A stretch of 64,000 nucleotides of DNA from Taenia hydatigena (GCA_036345935.2 JADWOT020000001.1:12280623-12344622), one strand, 5' to 3'; positions 25,300-39,209 are shown, numbered from the stretch's first letter. A program made the numbers and translations. Notes: a model not told the origin generated them from the letters alone.

Positions 25300-26589
25300 A
25301 ATGGTTTTTACCCTTTCACTTGACTCCAGCTTGAAACATTTAGAGTCACGCTTCGACATTCACACTTGCCTCCAACCATTTTGCCCAATAAAGGTGCTTA
25401 CTTCTGCTTCCTCATTCTCCTACGTAGACGAAACAACCTCAACGCGAGACATGAATCACCAAATGACTCACCATGCATGTTGACTCGTTTGGATCACAAC
25501 TTCATGATACTGGGAATACAAATGAATTGAAGCGGATGGGCGTTGCGGTTCTGTCACCAACGTTTGACGAGGAGCTAGTTGGCCAGATATCCAGCCAGTC
25601 AGCTTCTGTGGTGTTACGGATGAGTCAACCGCGGTCCACAATAGCGTCACATACGAGGTATGGAAAAACTTAACCGAGAGGTTGACTACAGCGATAATTA
25701 GTGAAAGCTGGTGGATAGAAGTTTGAGAAAAACATGCAAGTACTTGCATGCGTAAAGAAATTTCCATGCCGAACCCCTTGGCGGTAAAGGCATCAAACGA
25801 TTGAGGCTGTGTGATTAAAGGTAACAGTGAATTTGCAGCAGAATGCCTCCTGGTTAAAGCACATCACCGAATCATTATGAAAGGACTTGGTTAGGTGTAA
25901 TACCCATAGCGGGGATAAAAGATTTTGGTCTTAACTACAGAGTGGCTTAACGTGTTTGGAGTCAAATAAAAACGAGTTCATCGCAATCCGAATCCTTCTT
26001 CTTGGATCCATTTATGTTTAGCAGGGCTGCTAGATAAATGATTACGTATGCAAGGACTCTTCCTCAAAAGAGCGTTTTAGCAGACAAATGTGGAGAGCCA
26101 ATTACAGTGCAGATAACTACGACTCGCGCAATTAACTTCAGCCGCTGTTGCATGAGGCATCACCTGCAATATATTTTCGAATCCATTTGCTAGGCAAGAT
26201 GCATGACGTGTCGGTTTTCTGCTTGTGCAGCGGTGTCCAATTTAGCCTTTCTTCCGAAGATTCAATTATTTCGTGGCTGCAATGAGCAGCACGCCAATGA
26301 AGCCCAAGAGATCAAATCAACGGCATGGCAACAATACTCTATTCATTTCATGAGAGGATAGGCCTTAGTTCAACAAGTCTTCCAACGTCGGTTACTTGAG
26401 GTTCCAGTAACGGCTGTCATATCGGAGTGCGAACGGGATAAACATGCAATTCCACTATTCCACAGTAATGTAGTGTAGTGCATGGGCTAGATTCCATTCT
26501 GTAGATTTTTACAAAGCCTTAGAGAGATAATTTCATTTACGTGCATTAATGTTGAACGTGGAATTACGACACTTCAAGATAACGCTTTT
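25300..26589. other. No supported gene
   Basis: Short frames only; no domain or repeat partner recognised. Confidence 0.4.
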
Positions 26590-27105
26590 ACACCTGCCGA
26601 ATCACTAAGAGTATGTGACAGTTGAAGTTTTATTTTAGTGCAAATGCGTATGGATTTGGGTTGGCGATCAGTAATTGCGGTTCACTGTTAGTCGACCTCT
26701 CGCATACATCAGAGGGTGAACAGCCTTACTACTTCTCTAACAGTGACTTGGACTCGAGTCCTCAATCGCTTAATCAGCAGTCATTTCCAGTCTTCTTAGA
26801 GCTTGTATAAACACAGCTGATATTTTACATGATGTTGATTTTCATTGCCCTTGTACAATTTGCTATATCTAACAACAGTCCATTCTCTGGTCTCTGGCAT
26901 ATCTTACTTACTTATCACTTTTATGAATACAAAATTGAAGGCGCATGTACCCGTGGGAAGTGCAGGTTAATCCTACGTGCTAAATTGTGACAGCTAAAAT
27001 CGTTTATAGCTCATTATTGACGCATTTTTGTGTGAGCCTTTACGTCAATTGCGAGGTTTGGTAAAACGGACCAAATTTTGTGCTGATTTTGTGTATTTCT
27101 TTACA
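26590..27105. repeat. Diverged repeat block (pairs with 30.27-30.73 kb)
   Basis: Aligns with 30270-30730: a region of open plus-strand sequence near 26.7 kb matches one around 30.35 kb, followed by shared cattattgacgc/cattagtggcgc and tgtgagcctttacgt/tgtgagactttaata stretches. The coding-like run of 62 codons here is not preserved in the partner. Confidence 0.6.
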
Positions 27106-30100
27106 GGCATTGTTATGGCATGTGATTATGATCCAAAATGACTCTCATTCTATTCTCGTTGTATGTGGGTGCAAAAAAGCTTTGTAAAGACTAAGGCACT
27201 TACTTGGGCTACGGTCTTGCCGCAAGTGAACCTTTTTTGAAGGGCTAAGTTAAGCAGAATTCCACTCACACAAAGTCCGCCACATTAACCAAATTTGCAA
27301 AGTAACCTTTGATTGGAGTAAAATTTGTCCTTGGAATTGTTGCCTGATCGCTGTTTGTGCAAGTGGAGAAAGCCCAATAATCGCTATGCTTTGGCCCGAT
27401 TTGTGCGCTTTACTCCCAAAAGTGGAAAAAGCAACTCATTCAATTTGGACGAGCACACGCCTTGACTTAATCTTTAGAAGAATCGCGTGTTTGTAAAACA
27501 GAATGCTATTGTCAAAGCCAAAAAGTGGCAGTCTAACTGCAGCTATGAAGAAAAAGGAGGACTTTAAAGAGGATGACACCTTCTACGTGGTAGGCAGAGA
27601 ATTAGAGGAATGTTCTTGAAGGCGTCAAGTTAAGTTGTCAATTCTAGGATAGACACAGGTTGTAAGTTCGAGAAAAACTTCCTATCTCTTCATTTCCTCC
27701 TTCGTTCCTACGACAAAATGCAGTTTGCTACCCTATCCATGTATCTCAGTAGAGGAATCCTTAGCATCATCGACGCCAAGGACACCGAGGGAGACAACGC
27801 AGAGGTAATAGACACAGAGAAGGCGTAGTGGTTGCACTAAATGTATGCATTGCTTTGAGTTAGCATTCGTTTTCATTCTTTCGTGTGAGTTAAATGCAAA
27901 AGGAGGCGGAGTAATAAAGGGATGTTGAGGAACATTCAAGAATGCGAGTCAGAGCTCTGACTAAGGTTTATGCGTGCTGACAGAAAGTGTTCAAGGAGGT
28001 ACTGCTCCGATTTTATGTTCCGTGGGTGAGGTGTTGGAACGTAGTAGTAGCGTCTGCTTACCGCTGTTTTTCATTAGACACTTTTAAGGACTTGGCAAGG
28101 CAATCATTAAAGCGAAGAGCAAAATCCAACTGAATGGGGAATTATGGGGCTTGTAGTGAGTACTGCCTAAAGCCTCTGGCAATGTCGTACAGATATCAGT
28201 GGTCAGGCGAATAAGTAAATAACTCACGGTGGCTGGAATTTAAAAAAGCAGTTCTAGTACGAATTGATGCACAGAATGGGTGTAGAGACGTAAGTAAAGT
28301 AAAGGACAATGGAATGCCACACTTTGGAAGAAACAGTCATCTGGAATGATCGTGTGCACCTAGGGCTTATATCCCCCACATGGTACGTCAGCTTATATCG
28401 TGTTCGTTTTCTATCGCTTTACACTACTTGTCTTAAGACTTCGCTTCTCCTGCAATAATTCCGTGTAAGTACGAGGCGTAGATTCCCTTAGGTTCATCCT
28501 GATCCCCACACGCCACTTTCGGCCCAACTATGGTGCCGCCGCTTTTCAACCTCATTTCAAAGGATTGCTGGACCACAGCGATGACTGATGGGAATAATGT
28601 CTTCTTAGAATACAAGTAGAAAATCAACAAATTGAGGGAATTGAGATGAAAGAGTGGCGATTACAGCTACTGCAGTACTATTCACCAACATGTTGTATTC
28701 ATCGATATGGACTGTGTTCGCAACAGAATTATTTCCTCTACCATAATCATCAGCTACGTTTGGTCAAATAGGGGATCCCGTGGTTAGAGTGATTCCATTG
28801 ACGCCACTGCACGAAAGTCGACTTTAACGGCGGGATGGTTTGCGATCTTATGCCCACCAGCGTGATACTCATTCCGTCTTATGCAGCGTGATTTATGCCC
28901 ACCTTCCAATTGTTTGCTATTGCAAATGATAGAGGACACTACATGCTGTAGTAAAACCTATACGATGCCTGGCCATTCGGGTTTGAATTCCGATCCCATC
29001 AAAGTCTATTAAAGTGATCAAATTGCATTCAGTTATGTGTTAATCGGGGAGAAGTAGGTAGCGATTGGCTCCATTCAACTTCTCACCATCCAGTTAATAG
29101 AGAATATGGCGTTTCTTTACGATTAAGATGAGGATTTTTTGCATACATTGTGAAAGGATGTAAAAAGGATTGTGATGCGCTAATGTCGTCCGTATATACC
29201 TTAAACCAGTTAAAAAAGTTTTCTCTTTAACAAAAGAGCATTTTTTACTTTTGATGTAGCTAATTAATACAAAGGCTGTTGTAAGCGCCCTTTGCGACTA
29301 TTTTGTTATGTAGAAATGCGGATAATGGGTGGCAGGTTGCTTTTACGCAACTTCATACCAAACTGTTACCTCTCAAATAAGAAAAAAGTGGTGACGCAGT
29401 CTATTCTTACTTTGATTTTTTGCATAAACAACAGAGAAATCATTTAGTGTTAATGCTCTATTTATAGGACTGTGCATGTGCCTAACTTTGACTGCGTCAG
29501 GATGCCTACTTTTTAATAACTTAAAGCAAAAACGTAACAGCTGATGTTTCCTAACTAAGAGGTTCTTTCCTAGATTAATCACACACGCAGTCGTATGCTG
29601 CTCTTGAAAGTGTAGAGGACATTGACGGCGCCTTTGTCTTCCACTGAGCAACAACGGAATGCATGACATGGCGAGCATCAGATAAACAAATTAACTTAAC
29701 GTGCGGTGCTCAATTTGCTAATATGCTACCGACCTAATGCAAATGCAGCCTGCGTTTTGTCACAAGTAATCTTGAACGGGAACTTCACTGCCTTGAAATG
29801 TTGTGTTTACTATTGCTTTTCCTTACGTTTTGACGTGTGTTGAGCGTTTTCTTATCAGGAAAATGGCATTGGCAAGCGCATTAATTGCGTCGTGAACATG
29901 GCTACGTTGCCAACTTTCTCAAGCCAATGACTATATCTAAGCAGGAAGGTGCAGACACTTTCGAGGCAGCAAAGTGGTCCTTTACTTTCCAAAGAGGTTA
30001 AACCCAGTTTCATCTTATGCGCTGGAGATGTCTGAGTCTCCGTCACATATCTTCACCTTGTCGTTACGCCAACTTCATTTTCTAAAATTAAAATTCGCAT

Positions 30101-30269
30101 TTTCAAAAATCTTGGAAGGTGCAAGATTTTTGACGTGAATTTAGAGAAGGTGGTACGAAAACTGCATTCGGTTGATGCAAATGTGGCTCAGAACTTGGAT
30201 GGGCAGACACGGAAGCGATTAATTACAAGGATGTAATAATTAAAGCAAAAAATTACATGAATGCAAGTG
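27106..30269. other. No supported gene
   Basis: One minus-strand run near 28.44-28.58 kb follows a fair acceptor, but I recognise no family. Otherwise only short frames are present. Confidence 0.35.
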
Positions 30270-30730
30270 CATAGGATGTCCGGATTAGCAAACATTAATT
30301 TGGGTTATCGTTATTTGAGCCCTCACATTCACCAGAGAGTGAGCAAACTCACTACATCTCTCACGGTGACTTCAAATTGATCCCTTAACCACTTAATTAG
30401 TAGTCATTGCTGGTCTGCTTAGAGCTCAGGAAAATTCCACTGACATCTGAGAAGATGCTGATTTCTGCTACCTTTAGAAGATTTGGCTTATCTGTTAGCA
30501 GTCGGATCTCTGATCCTCGGCTCATCCCACTCGATGGCCATTTTGATGAACAAATGTCCTTGGGCAAATGATGCAATGGGGAGTGTAAATGCCGTTAGCG
30601 ACTGGGAGGTAGAGCATTGCTGTTATCTCCAAGTACTGTAAAACTACAGCTTAAACCGCTTTTTAACTCATTAGTGGCGCGTTTTTTATGTGAGACTTTA
30701 ATATAAATTCAATCTTGTGCTAGAACGGAA
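30270..30730. repeat. Diverged repeat block (partner of 26.6-27.1 kb)
   Basis: See the partner block. Here it lies just upstream of the C-terminal remnant of the F-box gene family, so the duplication carried flanking DNA with the gene. Confidence 0.6.
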
Positions 30731-30829
30731 TAAATAACTTAAAAAAGTCAAGAAAACATGATATTTTAATAGTTTGTGTCGCTTAGGAAGCGCCAAGATA
30801 GTTAAAAACTGAAGAAGGAACAATAGCTG

Positions 30830-31170
30830 GAATAAAAATTGTGCTTCATTGTTACGGATTGCAGCATACATTATAATCAAGGTGAGGAAGAGTGCAAAGG
30901 CCAAAAAGGACATAACTACACTCAAATCAATGCGGATGAAAGCGCTAAGGCTTTGTCGCTTTACTTATTCTGGTCTTAGGTGGTCTCTTCACCACTGGCA
31001 ATGCCCATTCGCTAAGGGGCCTACTGGAACGTCTCCGACATGGTGATTAAAATTCCATTTAGTTGGTGGCATGTCCATCAGCGGGATGGATTATACGTCA
31101 AGATGCATGAAGCATTCCAGAGGGCCTTGTCGAAGCCGCACATACCCAACATTGTAGCAGTTCGATGGCA
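30830..31170 (+). pseudogene. C-terminal remnant of the F-box/FBXO4-like gene
   Basis: The clearest part, 31050-31165, reads SWWHVHQRDGLYVKMHEAFQ, matching SWWRVWRLHRREGLYVNLHKAFQ in the intact gene. Upstream DNA to about 30.96 kb still aligns at the nucleotide level with the segment coding VTSLYKLDKG, but in a shifted frame. The F-box half is not found. Similarity continues about 130 bases past the stop (tttgtcgcggt), showing a DNA-level duplication rather than a retrocopy. Confidence 0.75.
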
Positions 31171-31699
31171 ACGGTACCTGTACAAACAACACATGCATGG
31201 TACATTTACATGTGAATTTCTCTCTTTTATTCTTTGTCGCGGTGGTCTGCATCTGAGAAGTGAGTTCATAAATGTATGATAGAAAATTGAAGTAACTAAT
31301 ACAATGTCCAGTTTTGTCCGTAACTGCCTGATATTTTGGAAAGCATTAAAGGTCGCATCCACCTTTGTTAATGCGCTTTAAGGCGCGTGTGATTGCCTAG
31401 CCAAAAGGCAGCCGTGGGCGCGATTTGCATCTCTTCCTTTGTTCTCTGGTAGGAAGACCATTTGACTGTCAAAGGCTTCTTTAGGGATGTCCATGGTATT
31501 AGCGACAGTATCTTTTGGTAGCATGACTAATATTAATGAAAAATCTGCTTCGTTTTTGATACCCTTACTTTGTAATCCATGGCTAGGGAAGAAGGAATTA
31601 TATGTACAAAGGCTATAAATTGTTAGTATTCTCACAAACCGCAGTGATTAAATTATTGAAATATTTTTCAATCTTTTGCTTTTATAAAGGGAATGCCAT

Positions 31700-32570
31700 C
31701 ACCTGCAAAGTGCTAAAGCGTCATTTTCGACGTGACACTTATTTATTGGCAGAAGAAGGCAGAATCTCAGCAGTTCTGCATTTGCAGGTCAATGTAAAAA
31801 ATTACAAATTTCATCCCCACTCTTATTTCTCCACCTCACATAAGACCCTTTGCAAGTGCTTCACAAAAATGCATTTTGAATAGATAATTGCGGTGCTCGC
31901 ATAGGTACATACAGCTTATTGACACGAATCTCAATATTGCCGCATTTGTCGCCACTGTTGCCTTAAATTCCATGGGAATGTATGAGGGTGGCACATGTTG
32001 GGAGTTCAGTATGCTTGACAGGGTTCATTGAAGCAGGCTAATCGCATTCGGTAACATACTGGTTCTTGGCAAAATGGTCATCAGGAACGTGAGGATTTAA
32101 TAATCTTTACCTTAAATGGCAATTGAGGGCGTTATAAATATCTTCCTCATGACGTAGGACAGATGCTCTACAAGTTGCCTGCGAGCATCTGGAGCATAGG
32201 ACTGTGGGACACATAGTGAATTTTCGCACAACAGCTAGTCATGTGGTTGAAAATGAAGCCAATACGGAACAGTGAACCCTTCGGAGTCAACCTGAAGATT
32301 TCTTTGACCGTCGGCACTACAAAGACCTCTAATAATTACTATCGCAAATAAGTTCTCAGGAATCGGAAAAGTGGATTGTTAACCACAGAGCTTGTGCTTG
32401 TTTAGGCATTCAATGAACATTTATGGGGAGTTTGGATGCCATTGATGGGTCGGAGATTGGAACTGCCTCTAAGCCTTTTTCCACGATTTTGCTTTGTGCG
32501 GCAGGTAATTTAAACACAAAGTCTGGACTCACACATTAAGGCTATTTCAGGTGCCTCAATGGTGCTACCA
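31700..32570. repeat. Three-copy repeat unit, copy B
   Basis: Aligned with 19.9-20.8 kb and 36.5-37.4 kb. The minus-strand relic reads SADGQRNLQVDSEGFTVP near 32.26-32.32 kb and continues with a run containing ARRQLVEHLSYVMRK, the best preserved of the three copies in that part. Confidence 0.65.
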
Positions 32571-32579
32571 CGTGACCTC

Positions 32580-33290
32580 TCTTCGCATTTGTGCGTAATC
32601 AAAATTGTTGTTCAAAATAAAATGCAAAATACTGTTTCAAAATAGGTAGTGCTAAAGGAAAAAGCAGTGCCGTTGGAGGCAGTAGTGGGTATTGAGGTTA
32701 GGGTGAAATCCACAGTGTCAACAGAAGACTAATAAGTGCAACTCTGTTGATGTTGTGTAAATGCAGCCTGGTCGCTTGCATTTGCAGCTGCATAGACAAT
32801 TGTAACAGGCATTTAAAAGCAGAATAGTAGGCGAAAGTAGAAGAGTGAACAAAAGGTTGGTAATAGAAATTAACTCGAATACCACGTGATTGGATTTGTA
32901 GGCTTGCACACATACTAGGGTGGATGGGTGAATGAAGGGAGGAATGAAACTGTGGATAAATGGAAGAAAGATTGTGGGGAGCAGCTACGATGCAAGGGGG
33001 AAGGCGGTGCAAATGAGTTCCAATCGGGGTGTGGCTGAGCAAAACGCAGTCATTGATTGGGCATGATTGCGCGATTAATGCAATAGTGGACTGATTTCTC
33101 AGTAGCTGTAAACAAAATGATTTAATGTCTATCCGCTTTGTGGCATTATGTCCGCAGGAGGTACTGTAATCGCTTAATTAGTGTCATTTGAGAGGATTCT
33201 ATAACATATGTCTACTGCAGTGCGAAAGTTCGTCTGCTGTAGGGCTTCGAATCTCTAAACACACTTTGTAGGATGTCGATACCTATGAAT
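32580..33290. repeat. Diverged repeat block (partner of 20.8-21.48 kb)
   Basis: Continues the three-copy unit in the same order as at 20.8 kb. A 114-codon minus-strand frame (32698-33042) falls here, but it is not conserved in the partner, so I do not call it a gene. Confidence 0.6.
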
Positions 33291-33509
33291 AACTGCAGTC
33301 GTAAACGCGCGAACAAAGACTAGCCTAAAAGAGCAAGGAAACGTAATAAAAATTCACATCAAAATATTGAAAATTGCTAGTTAGATAAGTGACAAATTCA
33401 GAAAACAATGCAGAAATGAATAAGGCCAGAAGAGGCAAATTTAGTATTTAGGACCTCGTTTTATTGTGATTAGATTGCGTTCGCGCGATCTTTAATTGAC
33501 TTTGCTAGA

Positions 33510-33610
33510 CAGGATGAATGTGAGGAGGATGTGGTGCATGACATCATCGGCAGAAAAAGGCAGAATCTCAGCAGCTTCACGTCTGCTAGTCAAAGTGAAG
33601 AATTGTGAAG
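33510..33610 (+). repeat. Short extra repeat fragment
   Basis: A run around ggcagaaaaaggcagaatctcagcag matches 31.75 kb (ggcagaagaaggcagaatctcagcag) and more weakly 19.94 kb, showing a third, isolated piece of the unit edge. Confidence 0.5.
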
Positions 33611-33679
33611 TTCCCTTTACTATTCGATCACATGCACAAGGAAAAAGAATTCCGAACAACCGAAACAATCGCCTTGTCT

Positions 33680-34150
33680 GTGGCTAGCATTGCCTACGAA
33701 TGAGGCGAACTCACTGATAGATCCAACAGACTAGACAACTGCATCGGAATCGACTGGGTAAGAAGTACTTACGTATGCCTAGAACAAATGAACCCTTTCC
33801 AACATTGACAATCCACCCACCTGCCTCAGCGATGGAGATGCTGTGCACATAAGCATTGTAACCTACAATCGGGAAAATCTTAAGGCAATCCCAAAGCACG
33901 CGATTAGTCCGAGAAAAACTGTCAGGCAGTTTATAACAAAGTCCACCAAATGACTTAATCAGAAGAATCAATGCATCATCTAGCAGACAAAACTTAACTG
34001 ACCATATTCTAACCGTAATTAGTGCATGAATACAAAGGTAGTAATTGTACAAATGAATGGCTTTGTAAACACTGAATGAAAATTGAAATTAAGTGGCTGG
34101 GCATTTTATGTTATGAATGAGTGAATTAAGAGCGATAAATACTGACAGAA
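33680..34150. repeat. Diverged repeat block (partner of 17.86-18.35 kb)
   Basis: Partner of the earlier block; it keeps the long shared run beginning agactagacaactgcatcgg. Stops interrupt all frames. Confidence 0.7.
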
Positions 34151-34339
34151 GTAGGAAACAGGAGACGGCAGTCAAAAGAGGTGCGTTTAGACTTTAATTT
34201 GTCATGCGTCCACAGTGTTTTCCATTTGCATACATTAATGCGTACCGGCGTCGCAAATCACTTTGCAACGTTTGGTGCAATTAAGGATGCATTTGCAAAT
34301 GCGAACTAAGCATCTGCGTTCCACGAAATCGATGGCAAA

Positions 34340-34920
34340 GTGCTTCAATGCATTTATCTTCCAATGAGGCCACTGACGGCACCATGAACACGGCATATGC
34401 TTCCATCACCAACGCCAATGCCTCTTGCTTGAGCACTACCTTCTTCAATGTATTAATGTATGCGCACGATGACCTGCAATCAGTTGCAGTGTAAGGGATG
34501 TGATATGACGAAATGAGAATTGACTACCAAAGCAGCACAAATATGTGGAGAGGAGTGTAAGGGAATAACGAATAGCAGGGAAGACTAAAGCAAGGTGCTG
34601 ATGATTAAAATGCACCAAGATGAGTCAGCAATCCTGAGCTTTCCGCCTCCGCCATGTGGGCAGCTATGTAATAACCCAGACCGACGTAGCACAATCCCAT
34701 TTCCTTTCAGACCACCCAGCTACCCCTCGAAAATTACTGAGTTTCAGCTTCTTTGATGTTCATCTAATGTTACAGCAAACACATTTGTCCACAGATGGTA
34801 GAGCATCGCTTTTCACAACAACAAATGTGCACTTTGAGGTGTTGACACGACCTCTTTTGGGGACTGGATTCTACTTTCACTGAACACCACGGTTCGGTAG
34901 CTGGCACATGAACTTACACG
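34340..34920. repeat. Diverged repeat block (pairs with 40.83-41.37 kb)
   Basis: Aligns with 40830-41370 through cttccatcaccaacg, tgtggagaggag, cagggaagact and the stretch around gtaataacc. No coding frame is shared by both copies. Confidence 0.65.
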
Positions 34921-35009
34921 AAGCACACTGAAAGGAAGTACTTGTGCTTACGCGTTCGGATATTTCTTCTTCTCAATTTGAATTAACGTTGACCTTCAGC
35001 CGGTCATCG

Positions 35010-35250
35010 ATTTCTTGTTAGCTGTCTGTGCGTCGCTTTCGTAATTTGTTCCACAAAGTAGCGCATATTCCATTCTTGTCCATTCGTTTGCTCCTCAGCA
35101 TAAAACTAGCGAATATTTCATAGGCAACCAGGTAGAAAAGAAAATAAATAGTGCTCACAAGTCAACCTTCCTCCTCCAACTTAAATAGGATTAGTGAAGC
35201 GTGCCTAAGGGCAAACAAGTAGCCAAATGCGTTCGTTGAAGGCATACTAG
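35010..35250. repeat. Diverged repeat block (partner of 19.25-19.53 kb)
   Basis: Matches the 19.25 kb block up to ccaaatgcgt; after this point about 1.1 kb of unrelated DNA intervenes before similarity resumes at 36.33 kb. Confidence 0.6.
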
Positions 35251-36334
35251 CTGACACTGAAAGAGAAAGTCGTCCACACCTTGCGATGATGTGCTTGTCG
35301 GTAGTAATAAAATCACTGCATTAGTGCAACTTAAAAATATGCCTATATTACAAAAGCTCTCCTGCATTATAGATGCAATACCTCCAACTATGTCCACTAT
35401 AGCATCGTCATGTTGACCCGATCGTGGTTAAAAGTCCAATTCCTCGCTTTTTAAGCATCCAAACATTGTCATTACCACTTCACCAGCTTCAATTTATTTA
35501 CTCTCTTTGCAGTTTTGTGAATCCATACATTCCATGTGCATGGCGTCGCGCCAAATTGCACCACATTTCATCTTCGCATGTCCACACATGTTCATTGATT
35601 TTACTCGCACCTCATGCTTGGATGTTTTCGTCCTATGAGGAATAGACTTTCGAAGCGCAACTGTTTTATAATTTAGTCCGCATACAACCTATGCCATGAT
35701 GAAAGACGTATTGATTGGAAATTGGCGTTGCAAGAGTGACCACATTAGATACAACTTCTCATTCCATTCCTTTAGCCACATCACCTGTTTCAAGGATTAC
35801 TTACTGCTGGATAACCTTGAGTGGTGAGTGAATAAATTTAAATAGTGGATACACTAGAGATCAGCTCTATACTATGCATTGGCAAAGGCCCATATCGGCT
35901 CGTGAATGTCTAAAACTAATTTTGCAAGCGGACCTTGCACATCTTGGAGCATTTTACGCAACCAATGCCTTTATTCATGTTAGTGCTTTACATGCAGTTC
36001 CCTACTCCCTCATTCCTTGCATTTATTCGTATACTGAGGGGAGGATTACCAGCTTATTGGTTAATGACTATAAGAAATATTCATTGCTGCATCGTAGCCG
36101 TTGGGATTTTTGAGTATTAATCGTTTTGAAATGTCTTCTCACACTTCTCTTTTGCATAGAACATAGTGGAAAGGTGGGCGAGGCATTAAAAAGCAGGCCA
36201 GCTGAGCTTCTTCCAAGAGTGTGTTTATGCAAGCACTAGGCGCGTGTTCAGACACTCGCCTACCTTGGAGCCGACGAGTTTCACAAGCATGTTGTAAGTG
36301 CCTCTTTCCTCCGCGTTAAATGCATACCTATTAT

Positions 36335-37390
36335 TTGTGACGGTTTTTATAGCAGCAGGTCAATAGAATGGCAACTTGAATCGGATTTATTTTCTGAGCT
36401 CATTTGGACTGCCTGGCCGAGCATTACCATAACTACTTTTAAATACTATTAATTTACCTCTAGTTCCCAACTAAAATCTCTTTAACGCTGTTCATCCCAC
36501 TGGAAGGAATTTCGGTTCACGCGGCTGCATGAACCGCAAAAATCGGTCATTTAAAGCGCTGATATTTAAAGGTATTTAGAGCCTTGTAGTTTTTTATCCT
36601 CTGCCTTATTTTACTCCACGTGGCAAGCCCTTGCTAATGATGCGCAAAAATGCAATATAGAAAAAGTTACGGTACTTGCATAGATGTGTGCAGTTTATTG
36701 ACAAAAACCCTAATGTTGTTGCATTTGTCGTCAGCGCTGCCTTAAATTCCACATGGAGATATCTTATTCCTTCATTCCATCAATTGGAAGGAGGCGCAAG
36801 TTTAGATTTCAGTGGCCACTTTAATGCATACCTGGAAGATTTCACTGAAGCGTGCTGATCGCACTCGCCAAAATAGTGATTCCTTTTAGAATGGTTATCA
36901 ATAAGACTTGCAAATTCGACTTAACAACTTATTCATCTTCACCTAAAATGGTTATCAAACATGTTAAAATTTTCTTTCACACGAAGTATGGCAGACGCCT
37001 TACAATTTGACTACGCGCATTTGGAGCATAGAACTGTGAGACATGTGGTGAAGGTTAGCACAACCGCTGGTTATGTGGACGAAAACGATGCAAACAGGGA
37101 ACAGTGGACCCATCGAGGTCAACTTGAAGATTTCCTAGACCATCAACACTGAAAACAACTTCATTAAATACTAACACAAATAACTTCGCAGGATTCGAAG
37201 AAAGTGGAGTGCTAACCCCATAGCTTGTAATAATTCTGGCATTCACTAAGCTTTCATGCAATTTTGTTGCATCTTTTGACGAACTGAGATTTTTAGGAGT
37301 TTGGGTGCAAGTGATGGGTTGAAGATTAGAACTGCCATAATTCACAGCTTTGCTTTGTGTGGTTGGTAATCTAAGCACACCATTTTGACT
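36335..37390. repeat. Three-copy repeat unit, copy C
   Basis: Aligns with 19.54-20.8 kb and 31.7-32.57 kb. The minus strand has the longest open version of the relic frame (37055-37378), including DGLGNLQVDLDGSTVPCL. The plus strand also stays open at 36676-36858. Coding status today is doubtful because neither other copy is open. Confidence 0.6.
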
Positions 37391-37399
37391 CGCTTACCG

Positions 37400-39205
37400 T
37401 GAAATAGATTTATAGCTTGAGTCCCATAAATCTGTTTGCTACCCTGCACTTCGCGCCTTATGACTTGTCAAAGTCTCGGAAGAGAGTGCACAATCGCCCA
37501 TCTTTAGCAGTTAATCGTCACTGCTTTGACACCATGAGTGGAGGTCAGACGCATTTGCTATAACGCGCATGGCATTTGTAGTTGCGAAGTGTCATACTAC
37601 CCGCAGCGAGTGCAAACGATAGCGAGTTGAGGCTCATAACTTGCTTGGGCAAAGCACACTCTTTTAATTTAAATCCGAGTAAAATATAATGGCAAATTAA
37701 TCATTTCTAAGCTCCACTAATGCCATTTATTTAGGTGTTTCATCATTTTTCCTTTCTCAGATGCCAAACTAATTGAATGCTGCTTCAGCACTGACGATGA
37801 TAGAAATTTGGCTTGATTCTGATGTTTCTTTCCTGCATGCAGGAGGACAAATCTAATAAAATGACTAAGTTTTACAAGTTTCTTTGCTTATTCAGTGGGC
37901 AGTTTGTCACTCACGATTCAATGAACATTTGTCAAGCCCTTTGGCACAACCTTCACGCCGTTTAAAAGAAAAAAACATTCGTTCCTAACACGCACTCAGT
38001 TTCAAGAATGGTTTATGTTTACAAAATCTTTATACTACCTTTAAGCTTATAAAGCAACTTCTGTGAAAAAGACGATGATGCTCTCTAGAACCCGAACAAG
38101 TCGAAAGCGCATTATTGACCGCTGTAATGTGAATACCACGAAGCTACTTAGAAACGGATCAATTTAGGAGAATTACTAACCACTACATCCACCAAGAAGC
38201 CTAATTTTCTGGCATAAAAACAGACGCGTTTAGCCAATCTTGTTTCTTAACTTGAAAACTGTGGTCTCTATGCACCCCTTTTATTATTCAACGCAGCTAA
38301 ACCTTCTGGAATGCCCAAATTGGAGCAAGTGTGGTTATCAACAAACTGGTGAGGACGTAAAGTCGGGTGGCATGTGTGTTTTGGCATTTATGTGCACATT
38401 TTAAATTATTTTCACTTGTAGCCTTGCCCTATTAAGTAAATTCCTACACGATATATAAACTTGATTGCGCGATAGGTCTTTGGTGATGACATTCACGCAT
38501 CTATCCACAACCATCAAATTGTAAGACGGTAAGGCATATATTTGAACGAACACCTCCGTTACGAAATTGCACCACACATTCTAGATGGGGAAGGATGACA
38601 ATCATATTGGTGTTGACTCTAGCCATATGGAAGATCATCTAAATTAACTGCACATTGGTGTCGCACTGGATTCTACCGCTGCAAACCAAATTCTTTTTCA
38701 CTTTCTATCATTGCATTACTTTCATTATCTACCATTGCCATTTTTAGACTGCTTAATATAGCAGCAAAATAAAAAGAACAGGACTCCAGGTTGATTTATT
38801 GAGAAAGAAAACAGCTCACATCTACAGGTTGAACCTATTTGGCACTTAAGCAGTATGAACAGCCGTTGTAGAGTTGGATCCTATTTATTTAACTGTAGAA
38901 CATTTAAGATCCAATTGGGACGTAACTGAGTAAATCCAGGTAGTTGAGTGAGTACATCAAAGCAATCAACGAAACCGCAGGCAGTATTTCAGTAGCAGCA
39001 AACACGAATTCGACTTAATAATTAGTTAATTCTTTATTTTCCTAACCAACCGCGCATCCCACCACTTTTCGCCTATTCCAAACGACCCAAATTAGAGGCA
39101 AGATTTCGCTGTGCATCAAACACTTCGTTTTGGTGAATGATAACGTAAGCAGAAGCAGAGCACCTTAACCACAATTTGTTGGTCTTGCGCCATCGTATCA
39201 TCCTT
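37400..39205. other. No supported gene
   Basis: No open frame of note and no repeat partner recognised. Confidence 0.4.
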
Positions 39206-39209
39206 CTCT

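Noticed and set aside
28433..28630. Minus-strand exon-like run near 28.5 kb
   Set aside because: There is a fair acceptor and an open run, but no recognisable family, no donor and no copy elsewhere.
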